A stretch of DNA of 64,000 bases from Gracilibacillus salitolerans (GCF_009650095.1 NZ_CP045915.1:930001-994000); one strand, 5' to 3'; positions 46,831-56,698 are shown, counted from the stretch's first letter. Notes: generated from the sequence alone by a model not told the origin. Numbers and translations are program-made.

Positions 46831-47625
46831 ATGAAAAAGATATTTGTAATGGTGTTCTTCTTCTTGCTTGTTATCCCTATGGAAGCAGGAGCTGTCAGCC
46901 ATGGCTGGGGATATAATAAAGGTAAGAATCAACAGCCACCAGATGTGGGGATCTATGAGCAAATGTTAGCAAAGCATCAAAGCTATTACATGGATCCATC
47001 AGGTGACAAACATGTTTATTTAACGTTCGATAATGGTTATGAAGCTGGTTTTACCGAACAAATATTAGATGTACTGAAAGAAAAGGGAGTGCCAGCCACC
47101 TTTTTCTTAACCGGTCATTATGTGGAAGATCAGCCAGAGTTAGTTCGTCGTATGCTGGTGGATGGTCATATTGTAGGTAACCACTCTGACGGCCACCGTG
47201 ACTTTACTAAGATATCAAAAGAGGAATTTAGGAAAGATGTCACAGTTTTAACAGAAAGAATTAAGAAGATAGATGATAAAGCCGTTGTTCAATATATTCG
47301 TCCTCCAAAGGGAACTTTTAATGAAGATTCATTAAGTTGGGCAAATGAACTGGGCTATACCCATATTTTTTGGTCATTGGCATTTGTGGATTGGAATGAA
47401 GGATCTGAGAAAGGCTGGAAGCATGCTTATGAACAGGTAATGAATCAGATTCACCCAGGAGCGATTATTCTGATGCATACTGTTTCGCAGGATAATGCGG
47501 ATGCTTTGGAACATTTGATTGAAGACTTACGAGAACAAGGATATCAATTTAAAAGCTTAGACGATCTCATGTTAAAACAACTGCTTCCCGAGGAATTAAT
47601 CGGATTCACTAAAAGTGCCCGATAA
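46831..47625 (+). CDS. pdaA: delta-lactam-biosynthetic de-N-acetylase PdaA
   Basis: The 264-residue protein has a signal peptide (about 1-21) and a NodB polysaccharide-deacetylase domain: TFDNGYEAG (catalytic Asp, where TFDDG is usual in chitin deacetylases but DNG is normal for PdaA), HSDGHRDFT metal-binding H-x3-H, and RPPKGTFNE. PdaA removes acetyl from N-acetylmuramic acid in the spore cortex, a step toward muramic delta-lactam needed for germination. The length matches B. subtilis PdaA (263). Its last codons, SAR-stop, are given by the AGTGCCCGATAA repeat word. Confidence 0.93.
   Translation: MKKIFVMVFFFLLVIPMEAGAVSHGWGYNKGKNQQPPDVGIYEQMLAKHQSYYMDPSGDKHVYLTFDNGYEAGFTEQILDVLKEKGVPATFFLTGHYVEDQPELVRRMLVDGHIVGNHSDGHRDFTKISKEEFRKDVTVLTERIKKIDDKAVVQYIRPPKGTFNEDSLSWANELGYTHIFWSLAFVDWNEGSEKGWKHAYEQVMNQIHPGAIILMHTVSQDNADALEHLIEDLREQGYQFKSLDDLMLKQLLPEELIGFTKSAR
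47614..47624 (+). repeat. single AGTGCCCGATA repeat unit
   Basis: The same 11-bp word as at 1421-1431 overlaps the pdaA stop codon in the same reading frame. Confidence 0.6.
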
Positions 47626-47630
47626 AAAAC

Positions 47631-47658
47631 AACCCCGTTTGATTTATTCAAACGGGTT
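47631..47658. terminator. bidirectional terminator between pdaA and ppk
   Basis: AACCCCGTTTG and CAAACGGGTT form a stem of about 10 bp with one bulge, preceded by AAAAA on the plus strand and followed by TTCTCTG, between convergent genes. Confidence 0.7.
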
Positions 47659-47663
47659 CTCTG

Positions 47664-49760
47664 TTATTCCTCATCTTCTAATACATTATAGGCCATATCG
47701 AATAACATTAGTTGACTATCCAATAAAGTACCTGTTGTTTGATATCTGATTCGTGAATAGCTGCCATCGTGTGCCTGGACTCTGGTCTTGGCTGAGTCTC
47801 TACACGTAATGTCTAGAATGGAAAGAATCCTTGATTTGATTCTGCCTTCAAAAATTGGGAACATTAATTCTACACGTTTTACCATGTTTCTTGTCATTAA
47901 ATCAGCAGAGGATAAGAATATTTTCTCTTCCCCATTATGATGGAAATAGTAAATACGACTATGTTCTAAAAACCTGCCGACAATACTTTGGACCTGGATA
48001 TTATCACTGACACCAGAGATGCCAGGCCGTAAACAGCAGATACCTCGAACGATTAGGTCAATTTTTACACCGACTTGAGATGCATCGTAAAGTTTTTGGA
48101 TCAATAGTTTATCCGTTAAGGAGTTCATCTTAGCAATAATTCGCCCATTTCCATAGCGTTTATGAAAGGCCATCTCTTTATCGATGTAATCAATGATATC
48201 ATTACGAATATCAAACGGAGCCATTGATAAATGATGGTAATTTGGTTTTTCCGTATAACCACTTAAATAATTGAAAAAATTGGTCGCGTCTACTCCAAAT
48301 TTCCGTTTTGTCGTTAGATAGGACATATCAGTATAAAATTTCGCCGTTTGATCATTGTAATTACCTGTTCCTAGATGAACGATTCGCTCGATTCCTCCAG
48401 TAGTTTTCCGGACAATAAGTGTTATTTTGCTGTGTGTTTTTAACGATATCATGCCATAAATAACGTGACAGCCTGCTTTTTCTAACTCCTTCGCCCATTG
48501 CACATTATTTTCTTCATCAAATCGTGCTTTTAATTCTACCAGTACAGTAACTTGTTTACCGTTTTCTGCAGCCCGTTTTAAACCGGCGATGATAGGTGAA
48601 CCACCACTGACGCGATACAATGTTTGCTTAATTGCTAATACTTCCGGATCATCAACGGCATCACGAATTAAGTCAACAATAGGTTCAAATGATTCATAAG
48701 GATGGTGTAAAAATAAATCTCTTTTTCTAACTGCCTCAAATACATTTTCATCATCATGAATATCCTGAGCAGGTTGGGGGATTAATGTTTCATATATTAA
48801 ATGCTCGTATTCTTTTTGAATATGACTATAGAAATCATATAAAAAGGTGAGATCAAGCGGCCCATTAATGATGTATAAGTCTTTTTTATGAATTTCAAGC
48901 ACATGAAGTAAAAATTCAATCATGTCCGGATTGTTTTCGCGAGCATCTACCTCCAGACGGACTGCCGCTCCCCACTTTCTTTTCTTTAATTCTTTTTCAA
49001 TTTCTTTCAAAAGGTCACGAGCACCTTCCTCGTGAATGGTCATATCGGCATTTCTAGTGATTCGAAAGGTAGTAGCAGTCAGTACATGATAGCCTGCAAA
49101 AAATTTATGAATGAAATAACGAATCAAATCTTCAAGCAATACGTATTGTTGCATATCCCCGACTTGAATGAATCGGTCAAGTAAAGCGGGAACCTGTACA
49201 ATCGCTGTTTTAACTTGTTCATGTTCCATGTCATAAATATCTTTAAGCTGTACTGCCAGGTTTAACGATTTATTTAGCAGCATTGGAAAAGCGCGATACG
49301 CATCGATGGCCATTGGTGTTAGTACAGGGAAAATTTGTTCATCAAAGTAATCTTCTAATTCACTGATTTGATTGGAAGTTAAGTCCTCCATATCAATAAT
49401 GTGAATCTTCTCTTTTCTTAACTGGGGTAATAGCTCTTTATATAAATCATATTGTTGTTCAACAAGTTCATGATTAAAGTCTGAAATTCTGGAGAGTTGC
49501 TGTTTCGGCGTTAAACCAGATTTATTATCAGGGCGATTAAATCCGGCTTTTACTTGATCCTTTAAACCGGCAACACGTACCATAAAAAATTCATCTAAAT
49601 TAGAAGAAAAGATGGCGAGGAAACGTAATCTCTCTAATAATGGATTTGTTTCATCGTCAGACTCTTCCAGCACTCGTTTATTAAAAGAAAGCCAACTCAA
49701 CTCACGGTTATTATAGTAAGCTGGTAGCTCTAAATTTTTCTCTTGTTTGACGGTTGACAT
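47664..49760 (-). CDS. ppk1: polyphosphate kinase 1
   Basis: The 698-residue protein is full length. It has the PPK N-terminal domain (NRELSWLSFNKRVLEE, about 16-31), and the two PLD-like catalytic regions with KTHSKITLIVRK, HLGTGNYND (about 450-458) and RFLEHSRIYYFHH (about 595-607). It polymerises phosphate from ATP reversibly. The ATG at 49760 has AAGGATGATG upstream; a TTG one codon before is less likely. It follows ppx by 93 bases on the same strand, giving a polyphosphate synthesis/degradation operon. Confidence 0.95.
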   Translation of the reverse strand: MSTVKQEKNLELPAYYNNRELSWLSFNKRVLEESDDETNPLLERLRFLAIFSSNLDEFFMVRVAGLKDQVKAGFNRPDNKSGLTPKQQLSRISDFNHELVEQQYDLYKELLPQLRKEKIHIIDMEDLTSNQISELEDYFDEQIFPVLTPMAIDAYRAFPMLLNKSLNLAVQLKDIYDMEHEQVKTAIVQVPALLDRFIQVGDMQQYVLLEDLIRYFIHKFFAGYHVLTATTFRITRNADMTIHEEGARDLLKEIEKELKKRKWGAAVRLEVDARENNPDMIEFLLHVLEIHKKDLYIINGPLDLTFLYDFYSHIQKEYEHLIYETLIPQPAQDIHDDENVFEAVRKRDLFLHHPYESFEPIVDLIRDAVDDPEVLAIKQTLYRVSGGSPIIAGLKRAAENGKQVTVLVELKARFDEENNVQWAKELEKAGCHVIYGMISLKTHSKITLIVRKTTGGIERIVHLGTGNYNDQTAKFYTDMSYLTTKRKFGVDATNFFNYLSGYTEKPNYHHLSMAPFDIRNDIIDYIDKEMAFHKRYGNGRIIAKMNSLTDKLLIQKLYDASQVGVKIDLIVRGICCLRPGISGVSDNIQVQSIVGRFLEHSRIYYFHHNGEEKIFLSSADLMTRNMVKRVELMFPIFEGRIKSRILSILDITCRDSAKTRVQAHDGSYSRIRYQTTGTLLDSQLMLFDMAYNVLEDEE

Positions 49761-49856
49761 CAATCATCATCCTTTTTCGACAATCTCTATCATTATCATA
49801 ACGCTAAAACACCAATATTTTGTTAATAAAATGTAATTGTTTTGTAAATTAAATAT

Positions 49857-51380
49857 TTACGAAACAAAATTTAATTCCACATCCTTTTTGATTGCCTTCT
49901 CCATATGTTTCTTTTGTTTTTCAGATTGATACTCTTCAGGTTTCGCGTCTCCATCACAATGTAATGTTACCACCAATTTATCTTTTCTGATGTCACAGTT
50001 GATTTCTTTGACTACCTGACGTTTTGTTGCGTCTAAACAATAGCTAAATTTTAATAACGCACCTAAATGACGCAGTTTTTTTTGTTCCTCTTTTAAAAAC
50101 CATTGTTTATAAGGCTTGATAAATTGTTTGAATACCGTCTTGTTTTTATAGGAAGCGATTAATGCTAGCTGTAAGCGATCTTTATGCATTAAGCCATCAA
50201 TCGTTCGGTTAGCTAGTAAATAAAAGGTATGCTGTGCACTTGATTCAGCATCGATATATTCGCCAAGATGGCATAAATAGCTTGCCCTTTTTAATAATGT
50301 CCAATCTTTTTTCGTTAAATGCAGAAGACCATTTTCTTTTAAATAATCAAATAGTTTTCTTGTTAGATATTGGACATGCAATATTTGCTTTGGATCCAAG
50401 TCAAAATCATTGATCAGCTCTTGAATGCTATCCTCTAACACATTGGGAAAAAGGATAGACCCCATTTCCTTGGATAATTGTTCATAGAACACACCATCAC
50501 GAAGCCCTTTGCGACTTAAAATAAAACAGTCTGCCTGAATCATTTTATATAAACTATGGAACACTTCAATAGCAGGAATGATAATATCGGCTCGATCCTT
50601 GGATAATCCTTCTACTTTTGGTAACTTATCTGGTTTTAATGAGGTTAAATAGTTACTAACATGGATAATGTCTGTATCATACATTTTATATTGATGTAGA
50701 CCGGCAAGAGGATATTTTTTCAGATTTTGATCTATTTGTACAAGGTTACGGGCACTCCCCCCGATAGCAACCAAAGGGACTTCCCTATTACGCAACCAAG
50801 GTAATGTGGCAAATTGTTCTGCTAAGTAATCTCGTATCTGTTTTAACTCCTCGCTGGTAGGGCTCTCTTTTGCAAAGAATTCTTTTAGCGTTAAGGCACC
50901 GAAAGGAAAACTGTGTGCTTTTATTAATTCTCTATTTTCAAAATAAGTAACCTCTGTACTGCCACCACCAATATCAACGGTAATGCCAGTTGAAATAGAG
51001 GTGGAATTGACAACGGCGAGGTAGCCATAATAGGCTTCCTCTTCTTCTGATAATATCCGCATTGTCAGGCCTGTTTGTTTTTCTACTTGGATCAAAATTT
51101 CCTCTTGATTCTCTGCCTGCCTGATTGTCGCAGTTGCTACGCAAACGACCTCCTGTAATGCATATGTTGCTGATACATCTTGAAAGCTCTGGAGTGTTGC
51201 AATTAGTCGTTGTATACCGGCTGTATTTAACGTATTATCTGATTCTAAGAAAGTACGCAGTCTGGCAACAGCTTTAACGTTTTCTACTTCCTTTAACCTG
51301 CCGCCTTTTTCTCTTAAATAGATTACTAGGCGCATTGTATTGGAACCTATGTCGATAATGGCATAATATTGTTTTTGCAT
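49857..51380 (-). CDS. ppx: exopolyphosphatase (Ppx/GppA family)
   Basis: The 507-residue protein opens with the actin-like phosphate motif IIDIGSNTMRLVIY and contains TVDIGGGSTEVTYFENRE (about 135-152). The C-terminal part (about 310-507) is an HD-like helical domain ending in a UPF-type tail. It removes terminal phosphates from polyphosphate or acts on pppGpp. First gene of the ppx-ppk pair. Confidence 0.92.
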   Translation of the reverse strand: MQKQYYAIIDIGSNTMRLVIYLREKGGRLKEVENVKAVARLRTFLESDNTLNTAGIQRLIATLQSFQDVSATYALQEVVCVATATIRQAENQEEILIQVEKQTGLTMRILSEEEEAYYGYLAVVNSTSISTGITVDIGGGSTEVTYFENRELIKAHSFPFGALTLKEFFAKESPTSEELKQIRDYLAEQFATLPWLRNREVPLVAIGGSARNLVQIDQNLKKYPLAGLHQYKMYDTDIIHVSNYLTSLKPDKLPKVEGLSKDRADIIIPAIEVFHSLYKMIQADCFILSRKGLRDGVFYEQLSKEMGSILFPNVLEDSIQELINDFDLDPKQILHVQYLTRKLFDYLKENGLLHLTKKDWTLLKRASYLCHLGEYIDAESSAQHTFYLLANRTIDGLMHKDRLQLALIASYKNKTVFKQFIKPYKQWFLKEEQKKLRHLGALLKFSYCLDATKRQVVKEINCDIRKDKLVVTLHCDGDAKPEEYQSEKQKKHMEKAIKKDVELNFVS

Positions 51381-51465
51381 GCTCTATCACCCTATATGTT
51401 GTGAATTTTTCTATATTATACCATAATAGAGTGAAAACTCTGAAATATCGGAAGGAGTTCTTATA

Positions 51466-52338
51466 ATGTGGCAGGAAAAAATAGAACTGAGAATGTCTTA
51501 TGATTATGACTATCTATTATTTAGGTTAGATATGGATAAGTTGAATTATGTCGATTTCAAGAAGCGATCCGTGTTAGTGCCGTTGCGAATTGATCAGGAG
51601 AAGCATGTTGTAACGGTGACCGCAACGGGTACAACAGAAAATCCTAGCTTTTTAATAGAAGGGCGAGATACAGAGCGAAAGAAAGATCTGCTTGTCCAAA
51701 TAGCTGATATATTTGCTTGGGATCAGGATTTACAAAAGATTCAGCAATTTTTCGCCGAAACAGATTTAGCAGGCTTGTTTGAAAACTACCCAGCGACACC
51801 ATTGATTCGAGAATTTGATCCATTTAGTAATTTAGTGAAAACGATTATTCATCAACAATTAAATATGGCTTTTGCTCAAGTTTTAACCGCAAGATTTGTG
51901 ACAACTTATGGCGAACAACTTGATGGTGTCTGGTTTTATCCGACACCTGAAAAGGTAGCAAACATTCCTTATCAAGAGCTGCAAGACATGCAATTTAGTA
52001 GACGAAAAGCAGAATACGTCATTGATACTGCAAAGAAAATTGTCGCAAATGAGCTCCATCTAACTTCATTTTATGACAAAAGCGATCAAGAAGTGATGCA
52101 ACAATTAACCAAAATTCGCGGAATTGGCGCATGGACCGTACAAAATTGGCTGATGTTCTCACTGGGTAGACAGGACCTTTTTCCATCGAGTGATATCGGC
52201 ATTCAGAATGCGTTAAAACTTCATTTTGGTCTTGAAAATAAACCAACTGCAGCCAAACTAGACGAATGGAATCAGGCATGGAAACCATACCGTTCTTATG
52301 CTGCTATGACACTATGGCGCAGTATTGAAGAAACTTAA
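51466..52338 (+). CDS. alkA: DNA-3-methyladenine glycosylase II (AlkA-like)
   Basis: The 290-residue protein has an N-terminal AlkA_N-like region and a helix-hairpin-helix GPD domain (about 120-285). Landmarks are KTIIHQQLNMAFAQVL (about 125-140), KIRGIGAWTVQNWLM (about 217-231) and the catalytic aspartate in LFPSSDIGIQ (about 238-247). It excises alkylated bases in base excision repair. GGAAGGAG precedes the ATG. It overlaps the convergent TPR gene by 4 bases. Confidence 0.9.
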   Translation: MWQEKIELRMSYDYDYLLFRLDMDKLNYVDFKKRSVLVPLRIDQEKHVVTVTATGTTENPSFLIEGRDTERKKDLLVQIADIFAWDQDLQKIQQFFAETDLAGLFENYPATPLIREFDPFSNLVKTIIHQQLNMAFAQVLTARFVTTYGEQLDGVWFYPTPEKVANIPYQELQDMQFSRRKAEYVIDTAKKIVANELHLTSFYDKSDQEVMQQLTKIRGIGAWTVQNWLMFSLGRQDLFPSSDIGIQNALKLHFGLENKPTAAKLDEWNQAWKPYRSYAAMTLWRSIEET

Positions 52339-53678
52339 GAAGGTATGTTGACCATCAACTGTTTATATGTGTTTGCTTGTTCTTTATCACCTTTTGCTAA
52401 ATAGCTTTTGTATAGATATTGGATCGGGGCAGGATCATCTGGTGTAAGTTCCATTTCCCATTCAAAACAAGCAATTGCTTGATCATACTGTTCCAAGTCA
52501 AAGTAGATTTCACCTAAGGCAAATTGCTGGTCTGGATTATCGGTTAGTTTTTCCATTTTCCTTAGCTTTTGCATAATTGGAAGCTCCGTATCCTTTAGTG
52601 ATGTGATGATTTCTTTTAAAGGCAGATGCTGTAATAGTTTTTTAATGGTTAAATGGAGAACTCTCTCTAGTTGTGCAGCATCATCTTTGTATACGGTCAA
52701 TAATGTTTGTAATAAAGGTTGGTAATCTTCTGTTAATTGATCAGTAGAAACTGATTCAAGTGCCTTCTCGAACAGCTCATGATCTTCAATTGCTTCATTG
52801 TGGTGAAGATAATGCCTTAAAATTGCTTGATAGCCGTTCAGTTTCACGAGTTTTTCGATGATTTCTTTTGGTTCGGGATATTCGGCTAGTACTTCTTCCC
52901 ATAAAACAATTTGATCCTGCATGGATAGCAGTTCTTGGGCCAGCCCATCAAGCTTTGCAACAGCCTTTAAGGATGAACATTTGATGTAGATGAGGAAGAG
53001 CTGATCAAATTTTCGATTATCTATATGATATTGTTGGATTACAGAATTTATGACTGGGTCAGGGAAATTTTGTTCAAAATAAACAGATTCTAAATAGAGA
53101 GGATCTGACCATTCTATTGTAAGTTGATCAATGTCTTGATATTGATCTTTAAATTTTTGGAAGTCAAAATGATGGAGCATATCTTTGGCAAACATATCAT
53201 GCGGGCGTATTTGCACATAGTTGGCAAGGATTCGGAATGCTTTCTTTAACTGACCATTTCTTCGGTAGTTGTAAAATGTTTTCTTGCATAGTGCCTCGAT
53301 TTTTTTCTCATTTACATAGTTATCGAACATCGCAAGTACGTAAAGCATTTCCGTTTCGTTTAATTTGTTGGTTAGTTTTTGTACCATTTGATTATTGGAA
53401 GTAAGGCGATAAGCATTTTCTTCATTGAGCAGCGCTTTGGTTAATGGATGATCGGCAGCGAATGTATGTCCATATTGGAGAGCATTTTTTAGAAAGGATT
53501 GCAATTGTATCGAAGTCGTTTTCTTTGCGTTAATATAGCGGTCTTTGTAAAAAAACAAATGATAAGATTGGTTTTTTTGACCGGTAGCTTCTACTATTTT
53601 TGCTTGTTTGTATATTGTCATTTGTACTACATTAAAACGCATCGTCTTTTTATTATGCATTAGCTGGATGGTTGTCAT
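52335..53678 (-). CDS. hypothetical TPR-like protein
   Basis: The 447-residue soluble protein is rich in helix and shows one clear tetratricopeptide unit near the end (FALGEIYFDLEQYDQAIACFEWEMELTPDDPAPIQ, about 385-420) and less regular repeats before it. The N-terminal 70 residues look like a beta-rich cap. I do not recognise a named family. The ATG at 53678 and a TTG one codon before are both possible with the AAGGAG site. It probably acts as a protein-binding scaffold, judged only from TPR. Confidence 0.65.
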   Translation of the reverse strand: MTTIQLMHNKKTMRFNVVQMTIYKQAKIVEATGQKNQSYHLFFYKDRYINAKKTTSIQLQSFLKNALQYGHTFAADHPLTKALLNEENAYRLTSNNQMVQKLTNKLNETEMLYVLAMFDNYVNEKKIEALCKKTFYNYRRNGQLKKAFRILANYVQIRPHDMFAKDMLHHFDFQKFKDQYQDIDQLTIEWSDPLYLESVYFEQNFPDPVINSVIQQYHIDNRKFDQLFLIYIKCSSLKAVAKLDGLAQELLSMQDQIVLWEEVLAEYPEPKEIIEKLVKLNGYQAILRHYLHHNEAIEDHELFEKALESVSTDQLTEDYQPLLQTLLTVYKDDAAQLERVLHLTIKKLLQHLPLKEIITSLKDTELPIMQKLRKMEKLTDNPDQQFALGEIYFDLEQYDQAIACFEWEMELTPDDPAPIQYLYKSYLAKGDKEQANTYKQLMVNIPS

Positions 53679-53845
53679 CAATGAAACAACTCCTTTTTAT
53701 TACGGATTATCTCTAGTGTAGCATAAATCATCTGAAGGCAAAAGAATGTTGTGAATGTAAATTCTTTGTAATGTTTTCTTTCAAAACACAAGCAGTTGTT
53801 TAGTTATGTGATAAGATAGACGAAAAGTTTACTAGGAGGATCTAT

Positions 53846-53920
53846 GTGTTAAAAGAAATTTTATGGACGATACTCTTAGCCTTACTACTCGTATTTATTC
53901 CTTTTGGTGTTGTGATATAA
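53846..53920 (+). CDS. putative 24-residue hydrophobic microprotein
   Basis: A GTG-started frame of 24 codons encodes a short charged head (MLKEIL) followed by one membrane helix (WTILLALLLVFIPFGVVI). It has AGGAGGA five bases upstream and an excellent intrinsic terminator 20 bases downstream, so it has the signals of a real gene. No convincing promoter was identified. I do not recognise a family. Single-helix microproteins often bind membrane enzymes, but no partner is evident. Confidence 0.55.
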   Translation: MLKEILWTILLALLLVFIPFGVVI

Positions 53921-53939
53921 AAATAATAGAAAAGCAGAG

Positions 53940-53967
53940 CAATCTACTATTGTGGATTGTTTTTTTA
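53940..53967 (+). terminator. terminator after the 24-residue microprotein
   Basis: CAATCTAC-TATT-GTGGATTG (one G-T) is followed by eight T. Confidence 0.88.
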
Positions 53968-54030
53968 TGCGAAAAGAAGTTAGAAACTTGTACAAATCCA
54001 TAAACTTCGGTGTAACTTTCATGTGGTTGA

Positions 54031-54153
54031 CAGCGATACGATAGAATTATCGTTGGATATCCAGAAGTAGAAAGAAATTTCAAGTCGATTCCATATTATG
54101 CATGGAGTAATCGCGGGGAAAATGAAATGACTGTCTGGATCCGAGAAAGATAA
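54031..54153 (+). pseudogene. C-terminal remnant of a GH127-type (beta-L-arabinofuranosidase) gene
   Basis: After an in-frame stop at 54028-54030, the frame reads about 40 codons ending FKSIPYYAWSNRGENEMTVWI-x3-stop. The pattern IPYYAW.NRG...M.VWI is the hallmark C-terminus of GH127/DUF1680 glycosidases. No start or upstream domain is present, and the sequence before it (53968-54030) is out of frame. It is a dead remnant of a roughly 650-residue gene. Confidence 0.7.
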
Positions 54154-54167
54154 AAATATATTAGCAT

Positions 54168-54227
54168 ACTGTCTCATAAGTATAGTTTACGAGTGTACTG
54201 TCTAAGCTAGCTTTTGAGACAGTTTTT
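54168..54227 (+). terminator. terminator-like hairpin after the GH127 remnant
   Basis: ACTGTCTCA and TGAGACAGT pair over 9 bp with a loop of 38 nt, followed by TTTTTG. It is probably the old terminator of the decayed gene and now precedes the clpE promoter. Confidence 0.6.
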
Positions 54228-54258
54228 GTATTACATAAAAATTTTTTGAGCAAAGATC

Positions 54259-54287
54259 TTGAAAGTCAAAAAAGGTCAGATTATAAT
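54259..54287 (+). promoter_or_regulatory. clpE sigma-A promoter with CtsR box 1
   Basis: TTGAAA (54259-54264) and TATAAT (54282-54287) are 17 bp apart. The spacer holds AGTCAAA-AAA-GGTCAGA (54264-54280), matching the CtsR heptad repeat with 3-bp spacing, so the repressor would cover the promoter. Confidence 0.85.
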
Positions 54288-54300
54288 AATAAATAAGAAA

Positions 54301-54317
54301 GGTCAAATATAGTCAAA
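54301..54317 (+). promoter_or_regulatory. CtsR box 2 of clpE
   Basis: GGTCAAA-TAT-AGTCAAA is a near-perfect CtsR operator 14 bp after the -10 box, followed by a further AGTCAAAGTTGACC. Two boxes imply tight, heat-released repression. Confidence 0.85.
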
Positions 54318-54359
54318 GTCAAAGTTGACCTTGATAAACAATTGAAGGAGGAATGACAA

Positions 54360-56486
54360 ATGAAATGCCAACAATGTGGTATTCATCAAGCAACGATAAA
54401 TGTAAACCTTCGATTCCATGATCAAACAGAATCTTTACATGTGTGTGACTCATGCTTTCAAGATATAAAAAATCAAATGAAACATCCATCAGGTATGTTT
54501 GGGGGACAAGATTTTGAAGGCTTCTTTGCCGGAGGAGCAAACGGTTCAAACCAAGCACATACCAAAACAAATACAAGACAAGGTAAAAAAGGAAATGGCC
54601 TACTAGATCAACTAGGGAAAAACTTGACCGATGCGGCAAGAGCTGGGTTAATTGATCCTGTGATCGGTCGTGATCAAGAGGTTAAACGTGTGGTTGAAAC
54701 ATTAAACCGCCGTAATAAAAATAACCCTGTTTTAATCGGGGAACCAGGTGTTGGTAAAACAGCAATAGCAGAAGGATTAGCACTAAAAGTTACGGAAGGA
54801 AACGTTCCATCTAAACTGTTGGATAAAGAGATTTACCTTTTAGATGTAGCGTCATTGGTTGCTAATACGGGAATTCGCGGTCAATTTGAAGAGCGAATGA
54901 AACAACTTGTATCCGAACTGCAAGAACGTCAAAATGTCATCCTTTTTGTTGACGAAATTCACTTACTTGTAGGTGCTGGAACGACAGAAGGCTCTCAAAT
55001 GGATGCAGGTAATATCTTAAAACCAGCATTGGCACGAGGCGAATTACAGTTAATCGGTGCGACAACGTTAAAAGAGTACCGTCAGATTGAAAAAGATGCA
55101 GCACTTGAGCGTCGTTTCCAGCCGATTATGGTCAAAGAGCCATCTTTAGATGAAGCTGAGAAAATTTTGCACGGCTTGAAAGAACGCTATGAAAAATATC
55201 ATCAGGTAAGCTATTCTGATGAAGTATTACGTGCTGCCGTTACATTGTCTAAACGTTATATTCAAGATCGTTTCTTACCAGACAAAGCAATTGATCTCAT
55301 TGATGAGTCTGGTGCACGTCTCAACCTGGATGTAAGTGAATCAGATCATGAAGCATTGCAAAAACGTCTCGACGAAATCGCTAAAGAAAAAATGGAAGCT
55401 GCTGAAAAAGAAGACTATGAGCGTGCAGCTAACTTAAGACATCAAGAGATCAAACTAGAGAAAAAATTAGCAGAAACAAAGGAAGCACCAAAAGCAGAAG
55501 TAACGGTCGAAGATATTCAATTAATTATTGAAGAGAAAACGGGAATCCCGGTTCGTAAAATCCAATCAGATGAACAATCCAAAATGAAACACTTAGCAGA
55601 CAACTTAAGTCAACAAGTGATTGGCCAACAGGTAGCCGTTGATAAAGTAGCTAAAGCGGTTCGTCGTAGTCGTGCCGGTTTGAAATCTAAACATCGTCCA
55701 ATTGGTTCCTTCCTTTTTGTCGGACCAACTGGTGTCGGTAAAACCGAGTTAACCAAAGCATTAGCGGAAGAACTGTTTGGTACAAAAGAAGCGATGATTC
55801 GCCTTGATATGAGTGAATATATGGAGAAACACGCCGTATCTAAAATTATTGGATCACCACCAGGCTATGTAGGACATGAAGAAGCAGGACAATTAACCGA
55901 AAAAGTTCGTCATAACCCTTACAGCTTGATTCTGTTAGATGAAATCGAAAAAGCACATCCAGATGTACAAAATATGTTCCTGCAAATCATGGAAGACGGT
56001 CAACTAACAGATAGTCACGGCAGAACCGTAAGTTTCAAAGACTCCGTAATTATTATGACAAGTAATGCGGGTACTGGTACAAAGAATATTACGGTTGGCT
56101 TCAATAGTGACAACAATGAAGCTGTTTCAACACTAGAAAACTTAAGCAGCTATTTTAAACCAGAATTCTTAAACCGTTTTGATGCGATCATTCCATTTAA
56201 TGAATTAGAACAAGAGGATCTCTTGAAAATTGTAGATCTTATGATCGCAGAATTAAGTGACCAATTAAAAGAATCTGCCCTTGAGATAACAGTAAGCGAC
56301 GAAGCGAAGAAATTCCTTGCCGATAAAGGCTATGACCCTCGTTTCGGTGCACGCCCGCTACGTCGTGTGATCCAGGATAAAGTAGAAGACGGCATCACAG
56401 ATCTTGTATTAGAAGAAGAGCATGTAAACAAAATAGAGATCGTGTTTGAAAACGAAGATATCGTTGTGAAGAAGAGCGCTAGCTAG
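54360..56486 (+). CDS. clpE: ATP-dependent Clp protease ATP-binding subunit ClpE
   Basis: The 708-residue Hsp100 ATPase has the ClpE-specific N-terminal zinc finger (CQQCG and CDSCF, about 3-35), an AAA+ domain 1 (Walker [10 protein letters not shown], about 130), a UvrB/UVR-like coiled linker (about 330-365), AAA+ domain 2 (GPTGVGKTE, about 455) and a D2-small domain. It unfolds proteins for ClpP and, in B. subtilis, also destabilises CtsR during heat shock. AGGAGGAA precedes the ATG. The two CtsR boxes upstream support the identification. Confidence 0.96.
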   Translation: MKCQQCGIHQATINVNLRFHDQTESLHVCDSCFQDIKNQMKHPSGMFGGQDFEGFFAGGANGSNQAHTKTNTRQGKKGNGLLDQLGKNLTDAARAGLIDPVIGRDQEVKRVVETLNRRNKNNPVLIGEPGVGKTAIAEGLALKVTEGNVPSKLLDKEIYLLDVASLVANTGIRGQFEERMKQLVSELQERQNVILFVDEIHLLVGAGTTEGSQMDAGNILKPALARGELQLIGATTLKEYRQIEKDAALERRFQPIMVKEPSLDEAEKILHGLKERYEKYHQVSYSDEVLRAAVTLSKRYIQDRFLPDKAIDLIDESGARLNLDVSESDHEALQKRLDEIAKEKMEAAEKEDYERAANLRHQEIKLEKKLAETKEAPKAEVTVEDIQLIIEEKTGIPVRKIQSDEQSKMKHLADNLSQQVIGQQVAVDKVAKAVRRSRAGLKSKHRPIGSFLFVGPTGVGKTELTKALAEELFGTKEAMIRLDMSEYMEKHAVSKIIGSPPGYVGHEEAGQLTEKVRHNPYSLILLDEIEKAHPDVQNMFLQIMEDGQLTDSHGRTVSFKDSVIIMTSNAGTGTKNITVGFNSDNNEAVSTLENLSSYFKPEFLNRFDAIIPFNELEQEDLLKIVDLMIAELSDQLKESALEITVSDEAKKFLADKGYDPRFGARPLRRVIQDKVEDGITDLVLEEEHVNKIEIVFENEDIVVKKSAS

Positions 56487-56507
56487 TTATTTAGCTAGTG
56501 CTTTTTT
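56475..56507 (+). terminator. clpE terminator
   Basis: AGCGCTAGCTA and TAGCTAGTGCT form an 11-bp stem (one G-T) starting in the last codons of clpE, followed by TTTTTTCTT. Confidence 0.88.
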
Positions 56508-56550
56508 CTTTAAGTATCGGTTCGCGTACTCACCGTGATTCCTTTATCTC

Positions 56551-56600
56551 CGTTGATTCTGAAGTCGCTACGTTTCTAAACGGGCGCTCTGCGCTTTTCT
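56551..56600 (+). repeat. 50-bp repeat, copy 1
   Basis: The block from CGTTGATTCTGAAGTCGCTA to GCGCTTTTCT matches 60488-60537 at 49 of 50 positions. Both copies are on the same strand in intergenic space. Confidence 0.8.
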
Positions 56601-56635
56601 AAAGTAAAGTTTATATAAAGTTATTTAAAAATGTA

Positions 56636-56664
56636 TTGATTCCCTTTTACTAAACATACATACT
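56636..56664 (+). promoter_or_regulatory. putative promoter of the 166-residue membrane protein gene
   Basis: TTGATT (56636-56641) and CATACT (56659-56664) are 17 bp apart, 35 bases before the TTG start. Confidence 0.45.
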
Positions 56665-56698
56665 AGGTCTAAAGTTATAGTTTAGGAGGGGGGAAGAG

